This document shows, in pieces, positions 1 through 7,006 of a stretch of 13,305 bases of DNA (positions are counted from its first letter, which is position 1; each line of letters begins with the position of its first letter). Where the stretch lies: contig JALHFZ010000045.1 in assembly GCA_022837505.1 (NCBI GenBank), positions 1 to 13,305 of the forward strand, written 5' to 3'. The DNA comes from Synergistaceae bacterium (GTDB lineage Bacteria; Synergistota; Synergistia; Synergistales; Aminobacteriaceae). The translations under genes and the position numbers were made by a program. The notes beneath the pieces were generated by a model that searched no databases, was not told the DNA's origin, and saw only the letters and a program-made list of their open reading frames with translations.

Positions 1-544
1 CAGGATCCTTCTTGGAACCGCAGCCTTCCTCCGCACCCGGTGGTGGATCCTCCTCGCCGCAGGAGCTGTCCTCTTTCTTTTTTTGAGAAAAATGAAAAAG
101 GGGCGCCCCCTCCCCTTCTTCCGGCGCATCCGGGAGAACCTCTCCCTCTCCCTCGTCCTCTCCCACCTCGGAACTCTTCTCTCTGCGGGGATCCCCCTCG
201 TCTCGGCCCTCGGAATGGCCGCCTCCATGGACTCCCGCCCCGAACGATGGACGGAGACAGCCCGGTTCGTGAAGGAGGGGTTCCGCTTCGACCGGGCCCT
301 GGAGAAGGAGGGGAGCTTCGCCGAGGAGATCATCTACATCCTCCGGATCGGCGAGATGGGAGGGGACCTCCCCGGAGCCATCGGCCAGGTGGCGGAGATG
401 AGCTGGGAGGAGGCCCGGGAGGGGATGGAGCGCATCTCAACCCTTGCCGAGCCGGTCCTCGTCCTTTTTCTCGGCGTCGCCGTGGGGTTCGTGGTCATCG
501 CCATACTGCTCCCCATCTTTGACCTCTCCAGCCTTGCGGGCTGA
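1..544 (+). CDS. gspF: Type II secretion system inner-membrane protein GspF, C-terminal part (5' truncated by window)
   Basis: This is the 3' end of a GspF/PilC-family polytopic inner-membrane platform protein of a type II secretion or related pseudopilus system. The reading frame is open from base 2, so the true start lies left of the window; the ATG at 83 is internal. Visible in order: a hydrophobic segment ending in charged residues (bases about 44-85, WWILLAAGAVLFLFL), then the second GspF domain with the typical LSHLGTLLSAGIPLVSAL block (about 155-220), the RIGEMGGDLPGAI motif corresponding to the family GE.sGdL block (about 345-380), and a final membrane helix ending LLPIFDLSSLAG, the usual GspF C terminus. 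It lies 42 bases upstream of gspG on the same strand, which matches the common F-G order. Family assignment is strong. Type II secretion versus type IV pilus rests on the adjacent GspG. Confidence 0.92.
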   Translation, partial: RILLGTAAFLRTRWWILLAAGAVLFLFLRKMKKGRPLPFFRRIRENLSLSLVLSHLGTLLSAGIPLVSALGMAASMDSRPERWTETARFVKEGFRFDRALEKEGSFAEEIIYILRIGEMGGDLPGAIGQVAEMSWEEAREGMERISTLAEPVLVLFLGVAVGFVVIAILLPIFDLSSLAG

Positions 545-586
545 TTTCAACTTTTTTTGAAGGGAATGATTTTCGTGAGGAAACCC

Positions 587-1006
587 ATGAGAAAAAGAAA
601 AGGCTTTACCCTCGTGGAGGTGCTGGTCGTGGTGGTCATCCTGGGGCTTCTCGCCGCCCTCGTTGTTCCCCGGGTTGTGGGACGGGGCGAGGAGGCCAAG
701 CGGACGGCGGCGTCCGTGCAGATCCGGGAGATCGAACAGGCCCTTGAGATGTACCGCCTCGACAGCAGCCTCTACCCCACCACCGCCCAGGGGCTTGAGG
801 CTCTGGTTTCGAAGCCCTCCATCCCCCCCGAACCCCGGAAGTACCGGGAGGGGGGATATATCCGTAAGCTTCCCGTGGACCCCTGGGGGATGCCCTACGT
901 CTACCGGGCCCCCGGAGATCACGGAGAGTTTGACCTCTTCTCCCGGGGAGCCGATGGAGAAGAGGGCGGAGAGGGCGCGGCCGCGGACATCACGAACTGG
1001 GAGTAG
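587..1006 (+). CDS. gspG: Type II secretion major pseudopilin GspG
   Basis: Major pseudopilin that polymerises in the periplasm to drive type II secretion; made as a prepilin and processed by a GspO-type prepilin peptidase. The preferred start at 587 gives a 139-residue protein with a six-residue basic leader, MRKRKG, cut before FTLVE (Gly at -1, Glu at +5). A hydrophobic helix follows. GAGG at 577-580 lies 6 bases upstream. Longer starts (TTG 557, ATG 566) lack a well-spaced ribosome site and would lengthen the leader unnecessarily. Downstream are GspG hallmarks: YRLDSSLYPTTAQGLEALV, LPVDPWGMPYVYRAPG, EFDLFSRGADG and a C-terminal ADITNWE, including the calcium-site region of GspG. The length is normal for the family. 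It is the last gene before a terminator-like hairpin, so this visible operon ends here. Confidence 0.95.
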   Translation: MRKRKGFTLVEVLVVVVILGLLAALVVPRVVGRGEEAKRTAASVQIREIEQALEMYRLDSSLYPTTAQGLEALVSKPSIPPEPRKYREGGYIRKLPVDPWGMPYVYRAPGDHGEFDLFSRGADGEEGGEGAAADITNWE

Positions 1007-1042
1007 GCTTGTTCTTTTCCTAACAATACCGTACAATAATTC

Positions 1043-1051
1043 TGCGATAAT
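1043..1051 (+). promoter_or_regulatory. Possible extended -10 promoter ahead of the aldehyde oxidoreductase gene
   Basis: TGCGATAAT fits an extended -10 (TG-n-GATAAT) in an abruptly AT-rich stretch. No good -35 box is seen 17 bases upstream. The -10 lies between the 7-base arms AATAATT (1035-1041) and AATTATT (1059-1065), which are inverted copies and could be an operator. If this promoter is used, the transcript carries a leader of about 200 bases that includes the hairpins at 1087-1148. Motif reading only. Confidence 0.35.
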
Positions 1052-1122
1052 ATATTTCAATTATTCTGCCCATTTTCGGCACTATTCCTGAAAACAGGAG
1101 GCTGAAAAGCTGTTGCTGGAAG

Positions 1123-1148
1123 CCGTCCTTTTTCTGAGGACGGTTTTT
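1123..1148 (+). terminator. Hairpin plus T-run: gspG terminator or leader attenuator of the aldehyde oxidoreductase gene
   Basis: CCGTCC (1123-1128) pairs with GGACGG (1138-1143) across a 9-base loop and is followed directly by TTTTT (1144-1148), the shape of an intrinsic terminator. It closes the secretion genes. It also lies downstream of the possible promoter at 1043-1051, so it may act as an attenuator for the next operon. GGCT (1100-1103) can pair with AGCC (1121-1124), which takes two bases of the terminator stem and would be a competing fold. Confidence 0.75.
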
Positions 1149-1256
1149 GCTTAAATAAAGATGAAAGAAGAGAGAGGAAAAGCTGCAGCGGGTTTTTCAT
1201 CGAAGGGCGGAGAGTGCTCTGTGCCCGGAAGAGGTACGGAAGGAGGAATACGGGAG

Positions 1257-3983
1257 ATGATCCAGAAGGTGTTTTTCGTGAACGGCATTGAACGAAATCT
1301 CATCGTGGACGAGGGGGCCATGCTGTCTACCGTGCTCAGGGAACAGCTCGGCCTCACGGGGACGAAGGTGGGGTGCGGGCAGGGGCACTGCGGGTCCTGC
1401 AGCGTCCTTCTCGACGGCAAGGTGGTTCGCTCCTGCGTGACGAGGATTTCCCGCCTCGCCGAGGGGGCGAAGGTGACCACCATCGAGGGGCTGGGGACCC
1501 CCGACTGCCTCCACCCCCTCCAGAAGGCCTGGATAAAGCACGGTGCGGCCCAGTGCGGCTTCTGCAGCCCGGGGTTCATCGTCTCGGCGAAGGGGCTTCT
1601 CGATTCCAACCCGAACCCCACCCGGGAGGAAGTGCGGGACTGGTTCCAGGTGAACAGGAACGCCTGCCGGTGCACGGGGTATATCCCCCTTGTGGACGCC
1701 GTCATGGACGCGGCGAAGGTCCTGCGGGGGGAGATGAAGGAGGAAGAGCTGGAATTCCAGCTTCCCGAGGACGGCCGGATCTGGGGATCGAAGTACCCCC
1801 GCCCCACGGCGGCAGCCAAGGTCACGGGAACCCTCGACTACGGCGCGGACCTCATCCTCAAGCTGCCGAACACCGCCCTGTGCGGCGCCCTCGTTCAGGC
1901 GGAGGTCTCCCATGCCCTTATCAAGGGTGTCGACATCTCCGAGGCGGAGAAGATGCCCGGAGTCTTCAAGGTGGTCACGGCGAAGGACATTAAGGGGAGA
2001 AACCGGATCACCGGCCTCATCACCTTCCCCACGAACAAGGGGGACGGATGGGACCGCCCCATCCTCTGCGATGAAAAGGTCTTCCAGTACGGCGACGCCA
2101 TCGCCATCGTCTGCGCCGACACGGTGGAGAACGCCCGGGCCGCCGCCAAAAAGGTGAAGGTCGACCTCGAGGTCCTCCCCGCCTACATGAACGCCCCGGC
2201 GGCCATGGCGGAGGACGCCATCGAGATCCACCCCGGAACGCCCAATATCTACTTCACCCAGAGGATTGAGAAGGGGGAGGACACCGCCCCGGTCTTCGCC
2301 CGGTCCGACGTGGTCACCGTGGAGGACGATTTCTACGTGGGGCGCCAGCCCCATATGCCCATTGAGCCGGACGTGGGGTTCGCCTATCTGGACCACGAAG
2401 GGCGGCTCGTCATCCACTCGAAATCCATCGGCGTCCACCTTCACCTCGCCATGATCGCCCCCGGCCTCGGGGTTGAGCCGGAGAAGCTCGTCCTCGTCAC
2501 CAACCCCGCGGGGGGGACCTTCGGCTACAAGTTCAGCCCAACCATGGAGGCCCTCGTTGGCGCGGCGGCCCTCGCCACGGGGCGCCCCGTCTCCCTCAAC
2601 TACACCTACAAACAGCAGCAGCAGTACACGGGGAAGCGCTCCCCCTTCTTCGTGAACATGAAGTTCGCCGCCGACAGGGAGGGGAAGCTCCTCGCCATGG
2701 AGACGGACTACTCGGTGGACCACGGCCCCTACTCCGAGTTCGGCGACCTGCTCACCCTCCGGGGCACCCAGTTCATGGGGGCGGGGTACGATATCCCGAG
2801 CATCCGGGGAGAAGGGCGGACGGTCTGCACGAACCACGCCTGGGGCTCGGCCTTCCGGGCCTACGGCTCCCCCCAGTCCCTCTTCTCATCGGAGGTCCTC
2901 ATGGACCAGCTCGCCGAGAAGCTGGGGATGGACCCCCTGGAGATCCGGCTGAAGAACTGCTACCGTCCCGGAGCCACCACCCCCACGGGGCAGGTCCCCG
3001 ATTCCTTCAGCCTTCCGAAGATGCTCGAAGCCCTTCGCCCCCGCTACGAGAAGGCAAAGGCCCGGGCTGCGGAGGGGTCCACGGAAAAGCATAAAAAGGG
3101 CGTGGGCATCTCCCTCGGCGTCTACGGGTGCGGCCTCGACGGCCCCGACGGCTCGGAAGCCGCCCTCGACATGAACCCCGACGGGACCATCACCGTCCGC
3201 ACCGCCTGGGAAGATCACGGCCAGGGGGCCGACATCGGGGCCATCGGCACGGCCCACGAGTCCCTTCTCCCCCTCGGCATCTCCCCCGACAAGCTCCGCT
3301 TCACCTGGCCGAACACGGCCAAATGCCCGAACTCCGGCCCCGCCGGGGGCTCCCGCTCCCAGGTCATGACGGGGAACGCCATACGGGTGGCCTGTGAAAC
3401 CCTCCTCAGGGAGACGGCCAAGCTCGACGGAGGGTTCATGACCTACGACGAACTGAAGGCCGCGGGGAAGCCCACCACCTTTGAGGGGAAATGGTCCGCC
3501 GCCACCTGCATGAACTGCGACGAAAACGCCCAGGGGAGGCCCTTCGCCGTCTATATGTACGGCGTCTTCATGGCGGAGGTCACCGTGGACACGGAGACGG
3601 GCAAGACCGCGGTGGACCGGATGACCCTGATGTCCGACTGCGGAAAGATCAACAACAAGCTCGTGGTGGACGGGCAGAACTGGGGCGGCCTTGCCCAGGG
3701 GATCGGCCTCGCCCTCTCGGAGGACTTCGAGGACATCGAGAAGCATTCCACCATGCCGGGGGCCGGGTTCCCCTACATCAAGGACATCCCCGACGACATG
3801 GAGATCGTCTACTTCGAGGAAGCCAGAGAAGAGGGGCCCCACGGAGCCGCCGGCATCGGCGAACTTCCCCTGACGAGCCCCCATGCGGCGATCATCAACG
3901 GCATCTACAACGCCTGCGGGGTGAGGATCACCCATCTTCCCGCCTACCCCGAGAAGGTTCTCGCGGGGCTGAAGAAGAAGTAA
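1257..3983 (+). CDS. mop: Molybdenum aldehyde oxidoreductase, Mop type (xanthine oxidase family)
   Basis: Single-chain, 908-residue molybdenum hydroxylase that oxidises aldehydes to carboxylic acids using water; in Desulfovibrio gigas Mop (907 residues) the cofactor is molybdopterin cytosine dinucleotide with two [2Fe-2S] clusters and no flavin. The start at ATG 1257 gives MIQKVFFVNGIE, matching the Mop N terminus, with AGGAGG at 1241-1246. The frame is open upstream to 1161, but that extension has no family match. Plant-type [2Fe-2S] ligands are C40, C45, C48 and C60; second-cluster ligands are C100, C103, C137 and C139, the same numbers as in the D. gigas enzyme. Other matches are RIWGSKYPRPTA at the domain junction, YVGRQPHMPIEPD, SAFRAYGSPQS, AWEDHGQGADIG and the catalytic Glu869 in GIGELPLTSP. 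Electrons would leave through the clusters to a carrier such as flavodoxin. The substrate aldehyde cannot be told from sequence. It heads a block of redox genes beginning 67 bases downstream. Confidence 0.97.
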   Translation: MIQKVFFVNGIERNLIVDEGAMLSTVLREQLGLTGTKVGCGQGHCGSCSVLLDGKVVRSCVTRISRLAEGAKVTTIEGLGTPDCLHPLQKAWIKHGAAQCGFCSPGFIVSAKGLLDSNPNPTREEVRDWFQVNRNACRCTGYIPLVDAVMDAAKVLRGEMKEEELEFQLPEDGRIWGSKYPRPTAAAKVTGTLDYGADLILKLPNTALCGALVQAEVSHALIKGVDISEAEKMPGVFKVVTAKDIKGRNRITGLITFPTNKGDGWDRPILCDEKVFQYGDAIAIVCADTVENARAAAKKVKVDLEVLPAYMNAPAAMAEDAIEIHPGTPNIYFTQRIEKGEDTAPVFARSDVVTVEDDFYVGRQPHMPIEPDVGFAYLDHEGRLVIHSKSIGVHLHLAMIAPGLGVEPEKLVLVTNPAGGTFGYKFSPTMEALVGAAALATGRPVSLNYTYKQQQQYTGKRSPFFVNMKFAADREGKLLAMETDYSVDHGPYSEFGDLLTLRGTQFMGAGYDIPSIRGEGRTVCTNHAWGSAFRAYGSPQSLFSSEVLMDQLAEKLGMDPLEIRLKNCYRPGATTPTGQVPDSFSLPKMLEALRPRYEKAKARAAEGSTEKHKKGVGISLGVYGCGLDGPDGSEAALDMNPDGTITVRTAWEDHGQGADIGAIGTAHESLLPLGISPDKLRFTWPNTAKCPNSGPAGGSRSQVMTGNAIRVACETLLRETAKLDGGFMTYDELKAAGKPTTFEGKWSAATCMNCDENAQGRPFAVYMYGVFMAEVTVDTETGKTAVDRMTLMSDCGKINNKLVVDGQNWGGLAQGIGLALSEDFEDIEKHSTMPGAGFPYIKDIPDDMEIVYFEEAREEGPHGAAGIGELPLTSPHAAIINGIYNACGVRITHLPAYPEKVLAGLKKK

Positions 3984-3984
3984 A

Positions 3985-4026
3985 CGAAAGATTTTCGCGG
4001 GGGAACATCCTGACAGGTGTTCCCCC
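3985..4026 (+). promoter_or_regulatory. Two tandem hairpins in the gap after the aldehyde oxidoreductase gene
   Basis: Two perfect hairpins fill most of the 67-base gap. CGAAA (3985-3989) pairs with TTTCG (3993-3997) over a 3-base loop. GGGGGAACA (3999-4007) pairs with TGTTCCCCC (4018-4026), and CCT/AGG within its loop can extend the stem past a bulged T. No T-run follows, so a full intrinsic terminator is unlikely. Plausible roles are stabilising the upstream message or partly lowering expression of the downstream genes relative to the oxidoreductase. Confidence 0.6.
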
Positions 4027-4050
4027 TCTGTATTGAAGGGGTGTGACGGA

Positions 4051-6333
4051 ATGAAGAGAGCCCGGCTGCAGGAGTTCGAATACAAGTGCATTCAGGAGGA
4101 GCCCCCCTGGTGCACCGCGGCCTGTCCTCTCCATCTCGACGGCCGGGGGCTGTGTCGGGCCGTGGGGGAGGGGAAATTCGACGAGGGGCGCAAGATCATC
4201 GAGAGGACCCTTCCCCTTCCCGGAGTTCTCGGCAGAATCTGCGACGCCCCCTGCCGGGCAGTCTGCAAGCGGCGAGAGGCGGGGGGGAGCATCGAGCTCG
4301 GCGGGCTCGAACGGGCCTGCCTTGACGAGGGGCCCCTCCGGAGGCGCCCCCTTCTCATCCCCAAAAGCGGCTCCGCCGCTGCCGTGGCCGGGTGCGGCAT
4401 AAGCTCCCTCTCGGCGGCCTCCGACGGGGCGAAGAAGGGGTACTCCGTCACGGTCTTCTGCCGTCCCGACAATACGGCCCTGCTGACCGCCCTCTCTCCG
4501 GCGGTGACGGAGGAGATCGCCCGGGAGGAGCTTGAATGGCTTGAGAAACAGGGGGTGCGCTTCCGCCCCCTTGCTGAAATGCCCCCCCTGCAGGAGACGG
4601 ACAGCGAGTTTTCCCCCCTCTATGTCGGCCTCGATGACCCCGAAGCCGTCCTTCTGCTCGCTGATGTAAAGAGGAATTTCGACCCGGTGAGCCTTGAGAC
4701 GGCCATCCCCGGGGTCTTCGCCGGAGGGGATGCCCCTTCCTTCATCGGCCGGGCCGCGGACGGACGGCGGGGGATGAAGTCCGTGGAGCGGTACCTCCAG
4801 AAGGCCTCCCTTCACTCCTCCCGGGAGACAGAGGGCCCCTTTGAAACCCGCCTCTATACGAGCCTGAAGGGGGTCTTACCGATCCCGCCCCTTCCCCTTC
4901 CCGAGGGAGGGTATTCCCCTTCCGAAGCGAAGGAGGAGGCAAGGCGGTGCCTTCTCTGCGAGTGCAGAGAGTGCGTGAAGACCTGCATCTACCTTGAGGA
5001 ATACGGAGCCTACCCCAAGGCCTATGCCCGGGAGATCTTCAACAACCTCTCGGTGGTCTCGGGAACCCGATCGGCAAACCGCATGATCAACTCGTGCAGC
5101 CTCTGCGGGCGGTGCGAGCGGATCTGCCCCAACGGCTTCTCCATGAGGGAGCTCATCACGGAGGCGAGAGGGGAGATGGTGGCCGTGAACAAGATGCCCC
5201 CCTCCGCCCATGATTTCCCCCTTGAGGACATGGCCTTCAACACCTCTTCAAAAGCGGTCCTCGCAAGGCACGCTCCGGGGGCGGAGAAGAGCGGATGGGC
5301 CTTCTTTCCGGGATGCCGCCTCACCGGGTCCTCCCCCGGCCATGTCCGTACTCTCTACGATTTTCTCCGGGAACGCCTCGACGGAGGAGTGGCCCTCTGG
5401 ATGAACTGCTGCGGCGCCCCCGCCCGGTGGGCGGCTCGGGAGGACCTCTTCGGGGGAAATCTCGCAGCCCTGCGGGAAGAATGGGCCGCCCTCGGGAAAC
5501 CGGTGATCATAGCCGCCTGCACAAGCTGCCTTGAGGCCCTTGCCGCAGAAGCGCCGGAGATGAGAACCGTCTCCCTGTGGGAGATTCTGGCGGGGCTCGA
5601 CCTCCCCGAGGGGGTTCGTTTGCCGGGGGAGGAGATGGCCCTTCACGACCCCTGCACGTCGGCGGAGATGCCGGGCGTCCAGCGGGCAGTTCGGGCCCTC
5701 GCAGGGAAGATGGGCATAAAAGGGGAGGAGCTTCCCCTTTCAGGGCATCTCACCACCTGCTGCGGCTGGGGGGGGCTGCAGATATGCGCCAACCCCCCTC
5801 TTGCGGAGAAGATCGCCGCCGGCCGGGGAGGGGAGACCTCTCGTGACCTGCTCGTCTACTGCGCCATGTGCCGGGACGCCTTTGCCCGGACAGGAAAGCG
5901 GACGGCCCATCTGCTGGACTTCCTCTTTCCCCCCGGAGAGAGTGACGTGGCGGCGGTGCCCCATGTCAGTTTCTCCGACCAGCGGGAGAACCGGATCGGC
6001 CTGGTCCGGGAACTGAAAAGGACTCTCTGGAAGGAGGAGGAAATAGTGGCGGAACCCTGGGAATCGGTCCGGCTCGTCTACCCTGCCGGAATGGAGGAGA
6101 AGCTTGAGGAACGGCGGATTCTCGCCTCGGTGGTCCAGCGGCTTATTCTTCATGCCGAGGAGGGGAACAGAAAGATCCAAAAGCCCGACGGAACCTTTCT
6201 CGCCTCCCTCCGTCCGGCCTCGGTCACCTACTGGGCTGAATATCTCCCCCGGGAGGACGGCACCTTCGAGGTGAAAAACGCCTGGAGCCACCGCATGGCC
6301 GTGGCCGGGGCGGGAGAGGGAGGAGAGCCGTGA
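4051..6333 (+). CDS. Fused flavoprotein-like / 4Fe-4S / CCG-domain (HdrD-like) oxidoreductase, DVU_1558-like
   Basis: A 760-residue, probably cytosolic electron-transfer protein. Residues 1-95 resemble the Fe-S N-terminal domain of glutamate synthase small-subunit-like proteins (WCTAACP at 20-26; GRICDAPCRAVCKR at 61-74). Residues about 106-255 resemble a flavin-binding fold, with GCGISS at 114-119 and GVFAGGDAP...GRRGMKSVERYL at 221-249. This part is far shorter than in that family and lacks an obvious second, NAD(P)H-binding Rossmann motif. Residues 300-312 and 349-359 hold Cys groups for two 4Fe-4S clusters (CxxCxxCxxxC at 349-359). Two CCG domains follow: C422, C453-C454, C490/C493 and C535, C570-C571, C604/C607, as in heterodisulfide reductase HdrB/HdrD. 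The last 120 residues have no assigned fold. ATG 4051 is chosen (GAAGGGG 9 bases upstream) over TTG 4033. The context suggests an electron partner or maturation factor for the aldehyde oxidoreductase; the partner is inferred. The reported relation to the DVU_1558 family is from memory. Confidence 0.85.
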   Translation: MKRARLQEFEYKCIQEEPPWCTAACPLHLDGRGLCRAVGEGKFDEGRKIIERTLPLPGVLGRICDAPCRAVCKRREAGGSIELGGLERACLDEGPLRRRPLLIPKSGSAAAVAGCGISSLSAASDGAKKGYSVTVFCRPDNTALLTALSPAVTEEIAREELEWLEKQGVRFRPLAEMPPLQETDSEFSPLYVGLDDPEAVLLLADVKRNFDPVSLETAIPGVFAGGDAPSFIGRAADGRRGMKSVERYLQKASLHSSRETEGPFETRLYTSLKGVLPIPPLPLPEGGYSPSEAKEEARRCLLCECRECVKTCIYLEEYGAYPKAYAREIFNNLSVVSGTRSANRMINSCSLCGRCERICPNGFSMRELITEARGEMVAVNKMPPSAHDFPLEDMAFNTSSKAVLARHAPGAEKSGWAFFPGCRLTGSSPGHVRTLYDFLRERLDGGVALWMNCCGAPARWAAREDLFGGNLAALREEWAALGKPVIIAACTSCLEALAAEAPEMRTVSLWEILAGLDLPEGVRLPGEEMALHDPCTSAEMPGVQRAVRALAGKMGIKGEELPLSGHLTTCCGWGGLQICANPPLAEKIAAGRGGETSRDLLVYCAMCRDAFARTGKRTAHLLDFLFPPGESDVAAVPHVSFSDQRENRIGLVRELKRTLWKEEEIVAEPWESVRLVYPAGMEEKLEERRILASVVQRLILHAEEGNRKIQKPDGTFLASLRPASVTYWAEYLPREDGTFEVKNAWSHRMAVAGAGEGGEP

Positions 6334-6545
6334 AGGAGCTCACCGCGTCCTACGGCAAGTACCGGGAGTATCTCTGCACGAACTGCGGCTGCCCTCTTGA
6401 GCTTCGGAAGACGGAGATCACCTACCTCGGAAGCGTCTTCACCCTGGAGCTTCCCTCGTGCCCTTCCTGCGGCCTCACCCTCATCCCCGAGGAGCTCGCC
6501 CTGGGGAAGATGTATGAAGTGGAGCAGATACTGGAGGACAAATGA
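6330..6545 (+). CDS. Small Cys-rich redox/zinc-ribbon-like protein, DVU_1557-like
   Basis: A 71-residue protein starting at GTG 6330, overlapping the previous stop as GTGA, with AGGAG at 6321-6325. CTNCGC (C16, C19, C21) and CPSCG (C44, C47) make two CxxC knuckles about 25 residues apart, the layout of a zinc ribbon or rubredoxin-like metal site. The rest is mixed sheet and helix with no membrane segment. Neighbouring overlaps on both sides show strict co-translation. The family is found beside Mop-type aldehyde oxidoreductases in Desulfovibrio and is named as a redox protein, but no activity has been shown to my knowledge. It could be a small electron carrier or a metal-binding scaffold for the adjacent Fe-S fusion. 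Confidence 0.85.
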   Translation: MKELTASYGKYREYLCTNCGCPLELRKTEITYLGSVFTLELPSCPSCGLTLIPEELALGKMYEVEQILEDK

Positions 6546-7006
6546 CGGAAACCTTTGATCTCGACGAATTTCAGATGGAGCTCCTCTCCCTCGAGGGGAA
6601 GGGGTACCACTGCAGCCAGATCCTCTTCCTCCTTGCCCTCCGGGGGATGGGCCGGGAGAACCCCGACCTGATCCGGTCCATGGGAGGGGTGGCCCTCGGC
6701 CTCGGCCACAGCAACGGGACCTGCGGCGCCCTTCTGGGCGGAGTCTGCCTTCTCGGCCTCTACGGCGGAAAGGGTGTGGACGGCGAGCGGGAGCACCCCG
6801 CCTTCCGGATGATGGTCCGGCGGCTCACGGAGTGGTTTCGGGAGGAGATGGCCACCCCTGAGGGGAGCATCCTCTGCGGGGATATTCTGAACGTCTCGGG
6901 GCGCACCCGGTGTGGCCTTATGGTGCGGTCCGTGTGGATACAGGTTCTTGAGCTTCTCGAAGAGAACGGCATCGACCCTCTTGATGGGAGGCCCCTCCCC
7001 GAGTGA
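6542..7006 (+). CDS. C-GCAxxG-C-C family protein, DVU_1555-like
   Basis: A 154-residue protein beginning at ATG 6542 in a 4-base ATGA overlap with the previous gene. It shows the signature pattern of the C_GCAxxG_C_C family: C24 in GYHCSQ, then GTCGALLGGVCLLG with C61 and C69, then C112 (ILCGDI) and C124 (TRCG). These conserved Cys residues presumably bind metal or act in redox; the family function is unknown. The Gly-rich GGVALGLGHSNGTCGALLGG helix region is typical. No signal peptide is seen. Its place between the Cys-rich small protein and the ligase, with overlaps at both ends, indicates that the products are needed in step with one another and with the aldehyde oxidoreductase. Confidence 0.88.
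   Translation: MTETFDLDEFQMELLSLEGKGYHCSQILFLLALRGMGRENPDLIRSMGGVALGLGHSNGTCGALLGGVCLLGLYGGKGVDGEREHPAFRMMVRRLTEWFREEMATPEGSILCGDILNVSGRTRCGLMVRSVWIQVLELLEENGIDPLDGRPLPE

Noticed and set aside
557..586. Longer GspG starting at TTG 557 or ATG 566
   Set aside because: It would lengthen the prepilin leader. ATG 587 has a GAGG at the right spacing and gives the classical six-residue leader.
1161..1256. N-terminal extension of the aldehyde oxidoreductase or a leader peptide
   Set aside because: The frame is open, but the residues match nothing in the Mop family. ATG 1257 aligns exactly with the known N terminus, so that all cluster Cys numbers agree, and it has its own AGGAGG.
1197..2837. 546-codon open frame on the minus strand
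   Set aside because: It is a GC-rich shadow of the aldehyde oxidoreductase gene with biased composition and no recognisable domain; the same holds for the long minus-strand frames at 2886-4091, 3928-4815 and 6760-8121.
4033..4050. TTG start six codons upstream for the Fe-S fusion protein
   Set aside because: It would place the likely ribosome site GAAGGGG inside the coding region; ATG 4051 is correctly spaced.
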